This document shows, piece by piece, positions 16,812-25,487 of a stretch of DNA of 64,000 nucleotides. The number at the start of each line of letters is the position of its first letter. Position 1 is the stretch's first letter. Location of the stretch: contig NZ_VFPO01000001.1 of assembly GCF_006716765.1 (NCBI RefSeq), forward strand, positions 682,001 to 746,000, given 5' to 3'. A program made the translations under genes and the position numbers. The DNA is from Actinomadura hallensis. Its GTDB lineage: Bacteria; Actinomycetota; Actinomycetes; Streptosporangiales; Streptosporangiaceae. A model generated the notes under the pieces. That model was not told where the DNA came from. It saw nothing but the letters and a program-made list of their open reading frames with translations, and made no database searches.

Positions 16812-18071
16812 TCATCGCCGCGTTCCCGGTGCCGTGAGCATGCCGTGGTCCGGCACGGTGACGGCGTCCGGACCCGGCTCGTCCGCGCCGTCCCGCGCGC
16901 CGTGGGGCGGCCCGGCGTGGGCGACGGGGAGGGAACGTGCGGCGGCGGCCGCCGCGCAGGCGATCAGCGCCAGGACGAGGAGCGCCGCCGTCGCCCCGCG
17001 CGGCCCCGCCTCGAACGCCCGGCTGACGGCGGCGCCGCCGGCGAACGCGAGCAGCCCGGCGAAGAACGCCCGCACCCCCAGGTACGTCCCGTAGCGGGGC
17101 GGCCGGGCGTGCCGGGCGATGGTCTGGAACACCGCGGGCTGCAGCAGCCCGGAGGCGAGCCCGTGCAGCACGGCCGCCGCGACCAGCCCCGCCGGGCGGC
17201 CCGCCGCGCCCGCCGCCAGCAGCAGGTGGCCGCCCCCGGCGAACAGCAGCCCGGCCCGCAGCACGCCCGGCCGTTCGGCGCGGCTCCCCGCCGCGCACCA
17301 CGGCTGGACCGCCGCCGACACCATCGCCACGACGCAGGCGAACACCGTCACCGCGCCCGGGTCCGCGCCGCCGAGCGGGACCACCACCGCGGCCTGGTCC
17401 ACCAGCAGCATCGCGGGCATCGACACGGCGACGAACCCCATGAAGACCCGGTCCCGCAGCGCCGTCCGCACCCCGGCGACCGCCCCGCGTCCGGCGGGGA
17501 CGCGCGGAGCCCGCCGGAGCAGGGAGAACAGGGACGCCGCCAGCAGCCACAGCCCCGCCGACGTCAGCGCCACCAGCCAGTAGCCGGCGTTCAGCAGCGC
17601 GAGCCCGAGGGCCGGGCCGAGCACCGCCGCCGCGTGCAACGTCACCGTGTACGCCGCGTACCCGCGGGTGCGGGCGCGTTCGCCGAGCCCCGCCAGCAGC
17701 GACTGCGCCGCCGGGTGGAACAGCGCCCCGCCGGTGCCCAGCAGCACCGCCGCGACGACCAGCCCGGACGCGGACGACACGGTGCCCAGCAGCCCGAACC
17801 CGGCCGCGCGCAGCAGGCACGCCAGCCTGCCCGCCCGGACCGGGTCGAGCGCGTCGACCAGCGCTCCGACGGGCAGGGACAGCGTGTGCTGCACCAGGTT
17901 GCGCAGCGCCAGCACCAGCCCGATCAGCCCGGCGGCGAGCTCCAGGTCGTCCCTGAGGTGGACGACGAGATGCGCCATCGCCGAGAAGTAGCCCAGCGAG
18001 ATCGCCGCCTGGACCGCGACGACCACGGCGACCGTGCGGCGGTCGCCGTGGCCCGGTGCGGGCGCGTTCAC
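16812..18071 (-). CDS. MFS-family exporter
   Basis: 419 residues; GTG 18071 overlaps the beta-lactamase stop (GTGA). About twelve hydrophobic segments are visible, with the cytoplasmic loop ALVDALDPVRAGRLACL between helices 2 and 3 in the position of the MFS signature, and a hydrophilic C-terminal tail of 40 residues. It is co-transcribed with a class D beta-lactamase and faces the biosynthetic genes across 45 bp. I infer export of the cluster product or of a toxic compound. Confidence 0.85.
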   Translation of the reverse strand: MNAPAPGHGDRRTVAVVVAVQAAISLGYFSAMAHLVVHLRDDLELAAGLIGLVLALRNLVQHTLSLPVGALVDALDPVRAGRLACLLRAAGFGLLGTVSSASGLVVAAVLLGTGGALFHPAAQSLLAGLGERARTRGYAAYTVTLHAAAVLGPALGLALLNAGYWLVALTSAGLWLLAASLFSLLRRAPRVPAGRGAVAGVRTALRDRVFMGFVAVSMPAMLLVDQAAVVVPLGGADPGAVTVFACVVAMVSAAVQPWCAAGSRAERPGVLRAGLLFAGGGHLLLAAGAAGRPAGLVAAAVLHGLASGLLQPAVFQTIARHARPPRYGTYLGVRAFFAGLLAFAGGAAVSRAFEAGPRGATAALLVLALIACAAAAAARSLPVAHAGPPHGARDGADEPGPDAVTVPDHGMLTAPGTRR

Positions 18072-18955
18072 GCGGCGGGCAGCACGCTCAACCGGCGCAG
18101 CAGCTCACGCGCGACCGACTCGCGCTTCCCGGCGTCGTCCGGCCGGACGATGTCGATGTTCAGCGCGAAGGTGTGGACGCGGCCGCCGCGCTCGACCCAC
18201 CCGACCCACCAGCCGGTGCCGGGGTCGGGGGCGTTCTGCCATCCCGACTTGGCGAACAGCGCGTAGCCGTCGCCCTCCTCCTGCCTGATCAGGTCGCGGA
18301 CGGTGCGCTGGTTCTCGCGCGAGGCGGGCAGGCGCCGCTCCGCCAGCCGCCGCAGGAAGCGGGTCTGCTCCACCGCCGAGATCTCCAGCGGGCCGTCCAG
18401 CCAGAACCGGTCCACGGCCGTTCCCGCCTGCCGGTTGCCGTAGCCGAGCCTGTGCAGCCACTGCCTTTCCCGCCGCAGGCCGATGCGGCGCGCGATGACC
18501 TGGAACGCCGCCGCGTTGGAGATCTGCACGGCCTCCCGCATGCTCATGTCCCGCTCCCAGTCGGGGAACGGCTGCGGCGTCCCGTCCCACGGGATCGTCT
18601 CGTCGGGGCTCTTCACGGCGCCGGTCTCGAGCGCGACCAGCGCGTGCGGGATCTTGAAGGAGGACGCGGGGACCAGGCGCCGGCGGGAGCGGCTCCGGTC
18701 CACCACGGTCGTGTGGCGGTGCGTCACGTCCAGCAGCGCGAACGTGCCGCGCACGCCCGCCGCGTCGAACACCGCGCGCAGGTCGTCGCGGACGGTGGTG
18801 CCGGGCCGGACGTGGTCGGCCGCCGCGGCGGGAACGGCGCGCGGGGCGGTCTCGCCGGCGGTCGCGCCGCAGGCGGCGGCGCCGAGGAGCGTGAGCGCGG
18901 CGAGCGCGAGCGCGCCCGCCCGGGAGCGAAGTGAGTGGAATCTGCGTTCGATCAC
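18068..18955 (-). CDS. Class D (OXA-type) beta-lactamase
   Basis: 295 residues from GTG 18955. An N-terminal export signal with Cys29 after LLGAAA may make it a lipoprotein, though the lipobox is imperfect. Class D hallmarks: PASSFKIPHAL with Ser98 and Lys101, WERDMSMREAVQISN, LGYGN, FWLDGPLEISAVEQ and the KSGW box. The second motif is SNA where OXA enzymes have S-x-V, so the residue that lines the carbamylated lysine differs. The role is hydrolysis or binding of beta-lactams outside the membrane. It forms an operon with the MFS exporter, and an unusual palindromic region lies just upstream. Confidence 0.9.
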   Translation of the reverse strand: MIERRFHSLRSRAGALALAALTLLGAAACGATAGETAPRAVPAAAADHVRPGTTVRDDLRAVFDAAGVRGTFALLDVTHRHTTVVDRSRSRRRLVPASSFKIPHALVALETGAVKSPDETIPWDGTPQPFPDWERDMSMREAVQISNAAAFQVIARRIGLRRERQWLHRLGYGNRQAGTAVDRFWLDGPLEISAVEQTRFLRRLAERRLPASRENQRTVRDLIRQEEGDGYALFAKSGWQNAPDPGTGWWVGWVERGGRVHTFALNIDIVRPDDAGKRESVARELLRRLSVLPAA

Positions 18956-18966
18956 GCGTCTTACGT

Positions 18967-19035
18967 GATCATATGGCGGCGTGTCACGTCCAATATTGAT
19001 ATCAATGGGCGAGTGATATCAAGAGGCATATGATC
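18967..19035. promoter_or_regulatory. Concentric palindromes upstream of the beta-lactamase
   Basis: GATCATATG (18967-18975) and CATATGATC (19027-19035) are exact inverted copies whose centre coincides with the 12-bp palindrome ATTGATATCAAT (18995-19006). TGATATCAA is repeated at 18997 and 19014. The stretch is A+T rich in a very G+C-rich genome. It begins 12 bp upstream of the beta-lactamase start and is its probable promoter/operator. Confidence 0.6.
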
Positions 19036-19052
19036 GCAGGTCAGCGCGATTC

Positions 19053-20177
19053 TTATTGCCGATCCGGGCGGTAGGGGACGAGTTCCGGCGACGGCTCTCC
19101 GTGGATTTCCCGATCGGCCGGCACGGCGAGATGGGGGCCCAGCGTGATGCCGCTGTGGGTGACGACCGTGTAGAGGCCGGGCCGCTGGAAACCGACCAGC
19201 GGGTATCCGTCGGCGGGCAGCGGGCGGACGCACCGCCGCACCTCGGCGATGTCCGCCGCCAGGCCGGGGACGAGCACGCGCGCCCGGGCCAGAAGCTCGG
19301 CGCCGACCGTCCGGACCAGCTCCGGGGACGCCGACTCGTCGACACCGGCGTCCAGATCGGTGGCCTCAAGGACGAGACCCCGGTCCTCCGCGGGCCGCGC
19401 CGACAGGTCGGGGGCCTGGACGAGCCCGTTGAGAACGCCGTCCGCCGCGGTGGTGGTCGCGATGAGGCAGGGCGCGGCCGAGCCGGGCTCCGCCGGGTCG
19501 ACCAGCGGAAGCGCGATCCCGGCGGTGGCCAGCAGCGCCGGACTGTGCCTTCCGGCCGCGCAGACCGTGACGTCGGCGCCCAGCTCCCGGCCGTCGTCCA
19601 GCCGGACGCCCGTCACACGGTCCCCGTCGGTGGTGAGGCCGACCGCCCGCCGCCCGGTGACGACCTCCGCACCCGATTCACGCGCACGCCGAACCAGAGC
19701 CCGCGCAGCGGAACCGCCGTACACGTATCCCTCGCCGGGATAGTGCGCGATGAGCGCGCCGTCCGGCGCCCGGACGTGCGGCTCCAGCGCGCGGAGCCGG
19801 TCGGCGCCGATCAGCTCGACGGTGTAGCCGAGTCCGGCCAGGCGGGCGACCCGGTCGGAGAGCCGGGCCTTCTCGTCCTCGGCGGCCGCCCACATCGTGT
19901 TGCCCACCGGCCGGTACCAGGACGGGGCCCCGAACCCCGCCGCCACGTCCCGCCAGGTGGCCAGGGCCGCCGTCCGCAACCGGTGGTAGCCGGGGTCGGC
20001 GGGGTCGTTCGCGTTCAGCCAGGCGTAGCTGGCGCCGGACGTCCCCGCCCCGGGCTCCCGCGCCTCGACGACCGTGACCTCGTCCCGCGCGCCCGGACCG
20101 CCGCCGGGCGCCGGGCGGGTGAGCCGGTCCGCCAGCGCGGCCCCGATGATCCCCGCCCCCACGATCACGATCCGCAT
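19053..20177 (-). CDS. FAD-dependent oxidoreductase, DAO (glycine/D-amino acid oxidase) family
   Basis: 374 residues from ATG 20177. It starts directly with the dinucleotide fold MRIVIVGAGIIGAALADRL and has EAREPGAGTSGASYAWLN typical of the DAO family. Toward the C-terminus RRCVRPLPADGYPLVG and THSGITLGPHLA are the usual substrate/FAD closing motifs. The family oxidises amino acids, sarcosine or related amines, passing electrons to oxygen or a chain. No transporter or regulator flanks it, so the substrate is open. It is transcribed in the same direction as the histidine kinase upstream of it, across an 80-bp gap. Confidence 0.88.
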   Translation of the reverse strand: MRIVIVGAGIIGAALADRLTRPAPGGGPGARDEVTVVEAREPGAGTSGASYAWLNANDPADPGYHRLRTAALATWRDVAAGFGAPSWYRPVGNTMWAAAEDEKARLSDRVARLAGLGYTVELIGADRLRALEPHVRAPDGALIAHYPGEGYVYGGSAARALVRRARESGAEVVTGRRAVGLTTDGDRVTGVRLDDGRELGADVTVCAAGRHSPALLATAGIALPLVDPAEPGSAAPCLIATTTAADGVLNGLVQAPDLSARPAEDRGLVLEATDLDAGVDESASPELVRTVGAELLARARVLVPGLAADIAEVRRCVRPLPADGYPLVGFQRPGLYTVVTHSGITLGPHLAVPADREIHGEPSPELVPYRPDRQ

Positions 20178-20236
20178 GCCTTCAGGATGACACCCGCGAA
20201 GGGGCCGCCATCGTGACCGCGCCCGCCATGAGCCGC

Positions 20237-20257
20237 CCGCGCCGTCCGCCGGCGCGG
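20237..20257 (-). terminator. Short hairpin at the end of the histidine kinase gene
   Basis: An 8-bp perfect G+C stem (CCGCGCCG with CGGCGCGG) around TCCGC, immediately after the kinase stop codon. It is a plausible terminator, but short. Confidence 0.4.
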
Positions 20258-20258
20258 C

Positions 20259-21488
20259 TCAGGACGGCGTCACGACCGGGCCGCCGACCACGGGTAGCCG
20301 CAGGACCAGGCGGGCCCCGGTCGGGTTGTCGGCGATGTGGAGGGTGCCGCCGTGGTTGCCGGCGATCTTGCGGGATATCGGCAGGCCCAGCCCGGTGCCC
20401 TGGGGGTTGAGGCGGCGGGACTCGCGGTGGCGGTAGAAGCGGCGGAACGCCGCCTCGCGGTCGGCGGCGGGGATGCCGGGACCGTCGTCGATCACCTCCA
20501 GCACCGCCCAGTCGTCCTCGGCGGTGACGCGCACCTCGATGCGGCTGCGGGCGTGGCGGTCGGCGTTGCTCACCAGGTTGTTCAGCAGGCGGGTCAGCTG
20601 CACGGCGGAGCCTTCCACGATCGTGCCCGGCCGCAGGTCCATGATCGTGGGATTCTTCGGGGGGTGGCGGGTCAGCTCGTCGCGCACCAGCTCGGCCAGG
20701 TCCAGCCGCTCGGTGTCCATGGGCGTGCCGGAGTCCAGGCGGGCCAGTTCCAGCAGCTCGCTGACGATGGCGTCGAGGTGCTCGGCGTCGTGCAGGGCGG
20801 CGAGCAGCATCTGCCGCAGGTCGTCGTCGGGATCGGTGTCGAGGTCGGCCAGGGCCTCCTCCAGCCGGAGCTGCAGCCCGGTGATCGGGTTCTTGAGGTC
20901 GTGGGAGGTGTCGGCGAGCGCCTCCCGGTGACTCTCGATCTGCCGTTGCAGGATCTGCACGGTCCGGCGCTGATGGTCCTGGGTCACACGGAGCCGCTGG
21001 TTGACCTTCTGGAGGTCCTGTGCCCGGGCGAGAAGCTCCACCTCGATCTGCCGCACCCGTTCCGCCGTCGAGCCGGCCGAGGAGAGGATCTGCTCGCGCG
21101 ACCGGTCGAGGAAGGGGGTGATCTCCTCGATCCGCTGGACGATCAGCCCGACGCCGCCGTCGGCGTCCGGCACCGGGGCGTTCACCACGCTCCAGTGCCG
21201 CTCCTCGAGCGTGCCGGGCTCCCCGGGTTTCTCGAGGTCGTAGCGCGTGAGGGCGATGATGTCGGTCACACCGTCGGCCAGCACCCGCTCCAGGGAGGCC
21301 CGCAGCTCCGGCCCGCTGGACGACGCGCCGGGCAGCTCGAACAGGTGCCGCCCGACCACCTCGCCCCGGCCATGGCCGGTCATCTCCTCGTAGGCCCTGT
21401 TCACGGCCCGGATCACGAGGTCGGGCGACAGCACCGCCGTGGCGGTGGGCTGGGCCTCGAACACCGAGGCGAAGTCCAACTCCTCCAT
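20259..21488 (-). CDS. PAS-domain sensor histidine kinase (orphan)
   Basis: 409 residues from ATG 21488 (GGGG eight bases upstream). Residues 1-130 form a PAS domain (ATAVLSPDLVIRAVNRAYEE, GRHLFEL). Next comes a long coiled coil, then the dimerisation helix with the phospho-acceptor in TSHDLKNPITGL, N-box LNNLVSNADRHA, and the ATP-lid motifs DDGPGI and GTGLGLPISRKIAG. There is no membrane segment, so it senses inside the cell. No response regulator gene is adjacent. The motif SHDLKNP places it with the HisKA group. Confidence 0.92.
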   Translation of the reverse strand: MEELDFASVFEAQPTATAVLSPDLVIRAVNRAYEEMTGHGRGEVVGRHLFELPGASSSGPELRASLERVLADGVTDIIALTRYDLEKPGEPGTLEERHWSVVNAPVPDADGGVGLIVQRIEEITPFLDRSREQILSSAGSTAERVRQIEVELLARAQDLQKVNQRLRVTQDHQRRTVQILQRQIESHREALADTSHDLKNPITGLQLRLEEALADLDTDPDDDLRQMLLAALHDAEHLDAIVSELLELARLDSGTPMDTERLDLAELVRDELTRHPPKNPTIMDLRPGTIVEGSAVQLTRLLNNLVSNADRHARSRIEVRVTAEDDWAVLEVIDDGPGIPAADREAAFRRFYRHRESRRLNPQGTGLGLPISRKIAGNHGGTLHIADNPTGARLVLRLPVVGGPVVTPS

Positions 21489-21634
21489 TGTCGAACCCCT
21501 ACCCGGGTTCTGGACCCCGAACGTTCCGGTTCTCCCGCACCGGAGGAAACGGATGCTCACGCCGCGAGCACCTACCACAGCGGCGGGTAATCCGCCCCAC
21601 CCGCCCGCGAAAACGACGACGGGCTCGACGTCCG

Positions 21635-22165
21635 TCAGTCCTCCGGAGGAGCGGGCGGCAGGAGGGGGCGGATCAGCCGGACGGCCTGTTCGACGAGTTC
21701 GGCGACGGGAGGCGCGACGTCCAGGGAGGCGCCGCGTTCGTCCGGCTGGAGGGGCTCCAGGGTCTCGAACTGGGAGCGCAGCAGTTTGGGCGGCATGAAG
21801 TGCTCGCGGTGCCGCATCCGCTCGCGCAGCAGCTCCTCCGTCCCGTGCAGGTGGAGGAAGTAGGTGTCCGGTACCGGTCGGCGGAGCACGTCCCGGTAGG
21901 AGCGCTTCAGAGCCGAGCAGGCGAGGACCGTGGACGTTCCCTGTGCCCGCTGCTCGCCCGTCCACCCGGCGAGGGCCTCCAGCCACGGCCGCCTGTCGTC
22001 GTCGTCCAGGGGTTCGCCGCTGGACATCTTCGCGATGTTCTCCGGCGGGTGGAACTCGTCGGCCTCCGCCATCCGCAGCCCGAACGCGTCCCGCAGGCGC
22101 CGGGCGATCGTGCTCTTGCCGCTGCCGGACACGCCCATCACCACGAGGTGGAAGCTCGCGCTCAA
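21635..22165 (-). CDS. gntK: Gluconokinase
   Basis: 176 residues from TTG 22165, with GGAG seven bases upstream; this start gives the family's normal length. P-loop GVSGSGKST near residue 12, then the gluconokinase-specific ADEFHPPENIAKMSSGEPLDDDDR and CSALKRSYRDVLR. It phosphorylates D-gluconate to 6-phosphogluconate for the pentose phosphate pathway. It is divergent from the FadR/GntR regulator gene, with starts only 33 bp apart, and a gluconate permease gene follows that regulator, so the three form a gluconate module. Confidence 0.95.
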   Translation of the reverse strand: MSASFHLVVMGVSGSGKSTIARRLRDAFGLRMAEADEFHPPENIAKMSSGEPLDDDDRRPWLEALAGWTGEQRAQGTSTVLACSALKRSYRDVLRRPVPDTYFLHLHGTEELLRERMRHREHFMPPKLLRSQFETLEPLQPDERGASLDVAPPVAELVEQAVRLIRPLLPPAPPED

Positions 22166-22198
22166 GGGGATTCTCCGTTCCTGAGTAGGGTGGCGGGC

Positions 22199-22906
22199 AT
22201 GGCGACGCTGCACGAGGAGGTCCTCGACAAGCTCGGATCCATGATCATCTCGGGTTCCCTCTCGCCGGGGTCGAGGGTCAATCTCGAGTGGGTGCAGCAG
22301 GCGTTCGGCGTGTCACGGACGGTCGCCCGGGACGTCGTCCAGGTTCTCGCGTCGAAGCGGCTCGTCGCCAGCCGCCGGCGGACCGGTGTGACCGTCCTGC
22401 CGGAGGACGAGTGGGACTCCTACGACCGCGCCGTGATCAGGTGGCGGCTGGACGGCCCGGAACGCGACAGGCACCTGCACCAGCTGTCGGAGCTGCGCAC
22501 CGCGATCGAGCCGCCCGCCGCCGCGCTGGCCGCCCGGAACGCGGACGGCGCGCAGCGGGAACGGATCGTCGAGCTCGGCGCGGCGATGGAGGCGGCGGGC
22601 CAGGCCGGCGACCTGGACATGTTCCTCGAACACGACATCGCCTATCACCGGCTGCTGCTGGAGGCGTCCGGCAACGTGATGTTCGCCGGTCTCGCCTACG
22701 TCGTGGAGGAGGTGCTGCGCGGCCGCACCCACCACCACCTGATGCCGCCGAAGCCGAAGCCGGAGGCCCGCCGGCTCCATCTCGTGGTCGCCGAGGCCGT
22801 CGCCGGCCGCGAGGCCGAGGTCGCCAGGGCCGCGATGACGGCGATCTGCGTCGAGGTCGCCGACGAGATGGGACGGCTGGCCGGGGACGGCGCCCCGGCC
22901 TCCTGA
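22199..22906 (+). CDS. GntR-family regulator (FCD/FadR subfamily) of gluconate genes
   Basis: 235 residues from ATG 22199. N-terminal winged helix (LHEEVLDKLGSMIISGSLSPG, then FGVSRTVARDVVQVLASKRLV) and a C-terminal all-helical FCD domain with FLEHDIAYHRLLLEASGN and the distal histidines in RRLHLVVAEAV that bind a metal and the effector. The context (gntK on one side, gntP on the other) implies gluconate or 6-phosphogluconate as effector and repression of both flanking genes. A matching operator candidate lies before gntP at 24366-24380. Confidence 0.92.
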   Translation: MATLHEEVLDKLGSMIISGSLSPGSRVNLEWVQQAFGVSRTVARDVVQVLASKRLVASRRRTGVTVLPEDEWDSYDRAVIRWRLDGPERDRHLHQLSELRTAIEPPAAALAARNADGAQRERIVELGAAMEAAGQAGDLDMFLEHDIAYHRLLLEASGNVMFAGLAYVVEEVLRGRTHHHLMPPKPKPEARRLHLVVAEAVAGREAEVARAAMTAICVEVADEMGRLAGDGAPAS

Positions 22907-22917
22907 CCCCGCCCGGC

Positions 22918-24309
22918 TCATGTGACCAGCCACAGCAGGTACGCGATCGCGAACACGGCCAGCCCGAGCGTCGTCTCCATGACGGTCCAGGTCTTCAGCG
23001 TGGTCTTCTCGTCCATCCCGAACAGGCGGCTCACCAGCCAGAACCCGGAGTCGTTCACGTGCGAGAGCACGGTGGCGCCGGCCGCGATCACGACGACGAT
23101 GAGCGCCAGCTTGAAGTCGCTCAGGTTCGCGTCCGCCACCGCCGAGGCGATGAGCCCACCGGTGGTGGTCAGCGCGACGGTCGCCGACCCCTGCGCGATG
23201 CGCAGCAGGGCCGCGATGACGAACGCCTGCAGGATCACCGAGATGCCGAGGTCGGACAGGCTCCCGCTGAGGGCGTCGCCGATGCCGCTGAGCTTCAGCA
23301 CCCCGCCGAACATGCCGCCCGCGCCGGTGATCAGGATGATCGAGCACACCGGTCCGAGCGCCTGGTCGACGATCCGGGTGACGGTGGCCATCGACGCGTT
23401 GGGCCGGCCGAGCACCACGATCGCGACGATGACCGTGATCAGCAGGGCCACCGGGGTGATGCCGAGCAGGCTGAGGAAGCCCACCCAGTCCTGGCCCTCT
23501 TCGAGGACGCCGCTCTCGACCAGCGTCGACAGCACCGTGTTGAACGAGATCAGCACCAGCGGCAGGAGCAGCAGCATGAGGACGGTGCCGAAGGACGGCG
23601 GCCGCCAGTCCGGCTCGTCGCCGTTCTCGCCGCGCTCCACCTCGCCGAAGACGATGTCCGTGAGCGGCACGTTCACCCTGGCGGCGAGGAACCGCGAGAC
23701 CAGCATGACGCCGAGGTACCACCCCAGCACCGCGATCGGGATGCCGACGAGCAGCGTGAGCCCGACGTTGGCGCCGATCAGGTTCGCCGCCGCGACGGGG
23801 CCGGGGTGCGGCGGGACGACCGCGTGCATCGCGGCGAACGCCCCCGCCGCGGGCAGCGCGTAGTAGAGCACGGACCCGCCGAAGCGCCGCGCCACCGTGA
23901 GGATGATCGGGACGAAGACCACGAGCCCGGCGTCGAAGAAGATCGGGAACCCGAACAGCAGGGACGCGACGCCCAGCGCGAACGGCGCCCGTTTCTCGCC
24001 GAACCGGCCGATGAGGGTGTCGGCCAGCGTCTGCGCTCCGCCGGTCACCTCCAGCAGGCGCCCGAGCATGACGCCGAACGCGACCAGCAGGGCGACCCCG
24101 CCGATCGTGCTGGAGAACCCGGACATCAGCACGTCCGGGATGTCGCCGGGCGGGAACTTGACCGCGACCGCCGTCAGCACGCTGACCAGGACCAGCGAGA
24201 CGAAGGCGTGCAGCTTCACCTTCATGATCAGGAAGAGCAGCACCGCCACGGCGCCTGCGGCGATCAGCAACAGCGGGACGGTGCCGTACTGGGGGTCCAT
24301 CGCTTCCAT
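22918..24309 (-). CDS. gntP: Gluconate permease, GntP family
   Basis: 463 residues from ATG 24309 (GGAG six bases upstream). About twelve to fourteen membrane helices and clear GntP signatures: FGFPIFFDAGLVVFVPI, YALPAAGAFAAMHAVVPPHPG, GSATVALTTTGGLIAS and LSHVNDSGFWLVSRLFGM. It should import gluconate with protons. It converges on the GntR gene, stopping 11 bp from it. Its own promoter region carries the palindrome AAAGGTACTACCTTT. Confidence 0.94.
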   Translation of the reverse strand: MEAMDPQYGTVPLLLIAAGAVAVLLFLIMKVKLHAFVSLVLVSVLTAVAVKFPPGDIPDVLMSGFSSTIGGVALLVAFGVMLGRLLEVTGGAQTLADTLIGRFGEKRAPFALGVASLLFGFPIFFDAGLVVFVPIILTVARRFGGSVLYYALPAAGAFAAMHAVVPPHPGPVAAANLIGANVGLTLLVGIPIAVLGWYLGVMLVSRFLAARVNVPLTDIVFGEVERGENGDEPDWRPPSFGTVLMLLLLPLVLISFNTVLSTLVESGVLEEGQDWVGFLSLLGITPVALLITVIVAIVVLGRPNASMATVTRIVDQALGPVCSIILITGAGGMFGGVLKLSGIGDALSGSLSDLGISVILQAFVIAALLRIAQGSATVALTTTGGLIASAVADANLSDFKLALIVVVIAAGATVLSHVNDSGFWLVSRLFGMDEKTTLKTWTVMETTLGLAVFAIAYLLWLVT

Positions 24310-24365
24310 GGCGACTCCGATGCTCTGCGCCCGCCCGATCTGGGCGCGCACGCACACCCTGCCGC

Positions 24366-24380
24366 AAAGGTACTACCTTT
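24366..24380. promoter_or_regulatory. Putative GntR operator before gntP
   Basis: AAAGGTACTACCTTT is a perfect 6-bp inverted repeat with a 3-bp centre, 57 bp upstream of the gntP start. FCD-type GntR proteins favour GT...AC half-sites of this size. It is the only such palindrome seen in the module. Confidence 0.55.
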
Positions 24381-24454
24381 TCAAGGCCCAGAATCTGCCC
24401 AAAAACCCACCCAAACCCCCACAACACTCCGATGCGCCCGGGGGTGCTCTTTCG

Positions 24455-24787
24455 TCAACTGCGTGGGGCGTACATGATGACGGCGACGCCGGCCAGGCAC
24501 ACGAGGGCGCCGGCGACGTCCCACCGGTCGGGGCGGAATCCGTCCATCACCACTCCCCAGGCCAGCGACCCGGCGACGAACACCCCGCCGTACGCGGCCA
24601 GGATTCGGCCGAAGTTGGCGTCGGGCTGCAGGGTGGCCACGAACCCGTAAAGGCCGAGCGCGACGACCCCGGCGCCGGCCCACAGCAGGCCGCGCTGCTC
24701 GCGGACGCCCTGCCACACCAGCCAGGCGCCGCCGATCTCGGCGAGGGCGGCCAGCACGAACAGGACGATGGAACGGGCCACGAGCAT
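24455..24787 (-). CDS. YnfA/UPF0060 small membrane protein
   Basis: 110 residues from ATG 24787 (GGAGA nine bases upstream). Four membrane helices with the family signature [15 protein letters not shown] near the start and [31 protein letters not shown] in the second half. The length is exactly that of the family. YnfA proteins resemble half-size SMR exporters, and a drug-efflux role has been proposed for some; the function here is unproven. Confidence 0.93.
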   Translation of the reverse strand: MLVARSIVLFVLAALAEIGGAWLVWQGVREQRGLLWAGAGVVALGLYGFVATLQPDANFGRILAAYGGVFVAGSLAWGVVMDGFRPDRWDVAGALVCLAGVAVIMYAPRS

Positions 24788-25052
24788 CCGGGTTCTCTCC
24801 TTCGGCGCGGCATCGGCGGACGCCGCCGAACCGAGACGGTCGGCTCGGCCGGCGGTCGGGTCGACACGAGACGGGCGGCGGGTCGCGAAAGGCGGTACCG
24901 CATCGCGCTCACATCGCCGACCCTAGGGCGTCGGCCCGGCCGGAGCGGTGCCCGTGTACGGCCGCGAGTCGGAGACGACCCGGATGGGCGGAGAACGATC
25001 GCCGTTCGGCGGGTGCGGGTGTCCTCCGGCGTCCCGGCCGCCGTGATGAGGC

Positions 25053-25487
25053 TCAGCCGGCGAGGCCGGCGAAGGGGAGCGGGCAGTCGCGTTCGCCGGC
25101 GCAGACGACCAGGTCGTCGCACCCGGCGTCGAGGGCCAGGCGCAGGGCGTCCGCGACGGTGCGCAGATCGGCGATCTTGGCTTCGACCTCGGCGAGCTTG
25201 GCGCCCGCCCGTGCCCGGAGCCCGGCGTCGGGCCGCCGGTGCCGGTGCGCGCCCGCCTCCAGCAGCTCGGCGACCTCGTCCAGCGTGAACCCGAGCCGCT
25301 GCGCGGTCTTGATCACCCGGAGCAGGGTCACCGCCTCGGCCGGGTACAGCCGGTGCCCGCCCGGCGTCCGCGCGGGCTCCGCGAGCAGGCCCCGCCGCTC
25401 GTAGTACCGGAGGGTCTGGAGGTTCACCCCGGCGGCCGCCGCCACCTGGCCGCTGCGCAGCCCGCCCGTCCCGGGAGGCGCGGTCAC
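25053..25487 (-). CDS. MerR-family regulator with C-terminal cysteines (metal type)
   Basis: 144 residues; GTG 25487 overlaps the stop of the preceding gene (GTGA). N-terminal MerR helix-turn-helix: GLRSGQVAAAAGVNLQTLRYYERRGLL, followed by TPGGHRLYPAEAVTLLRVIKTAQRLGFTLDEV. A long dimerisation helix leads to AGCDDLVVCAGERDCPL, three cysteines spaced like the metal-binding end of MerR, ZntR or CadR proteins. It is probably induced by a soft metal ion. Its only partner is the CC-motif protein translated just before it. Confidence 0.9.
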   Translation of the reverse strand: MTAPPGTGGLRSGQVAAAAGVNLQTLRYYERRGLLAEPARTPGGHRLYPAEAVTLLRVIKTAQRLGFTLDEVAELLEAGAHRHRRPDAGLRARAGAKLAEVEAKIADLRTVADALRLALDAGCDDLVVCAGERDCPLPFAGLAG

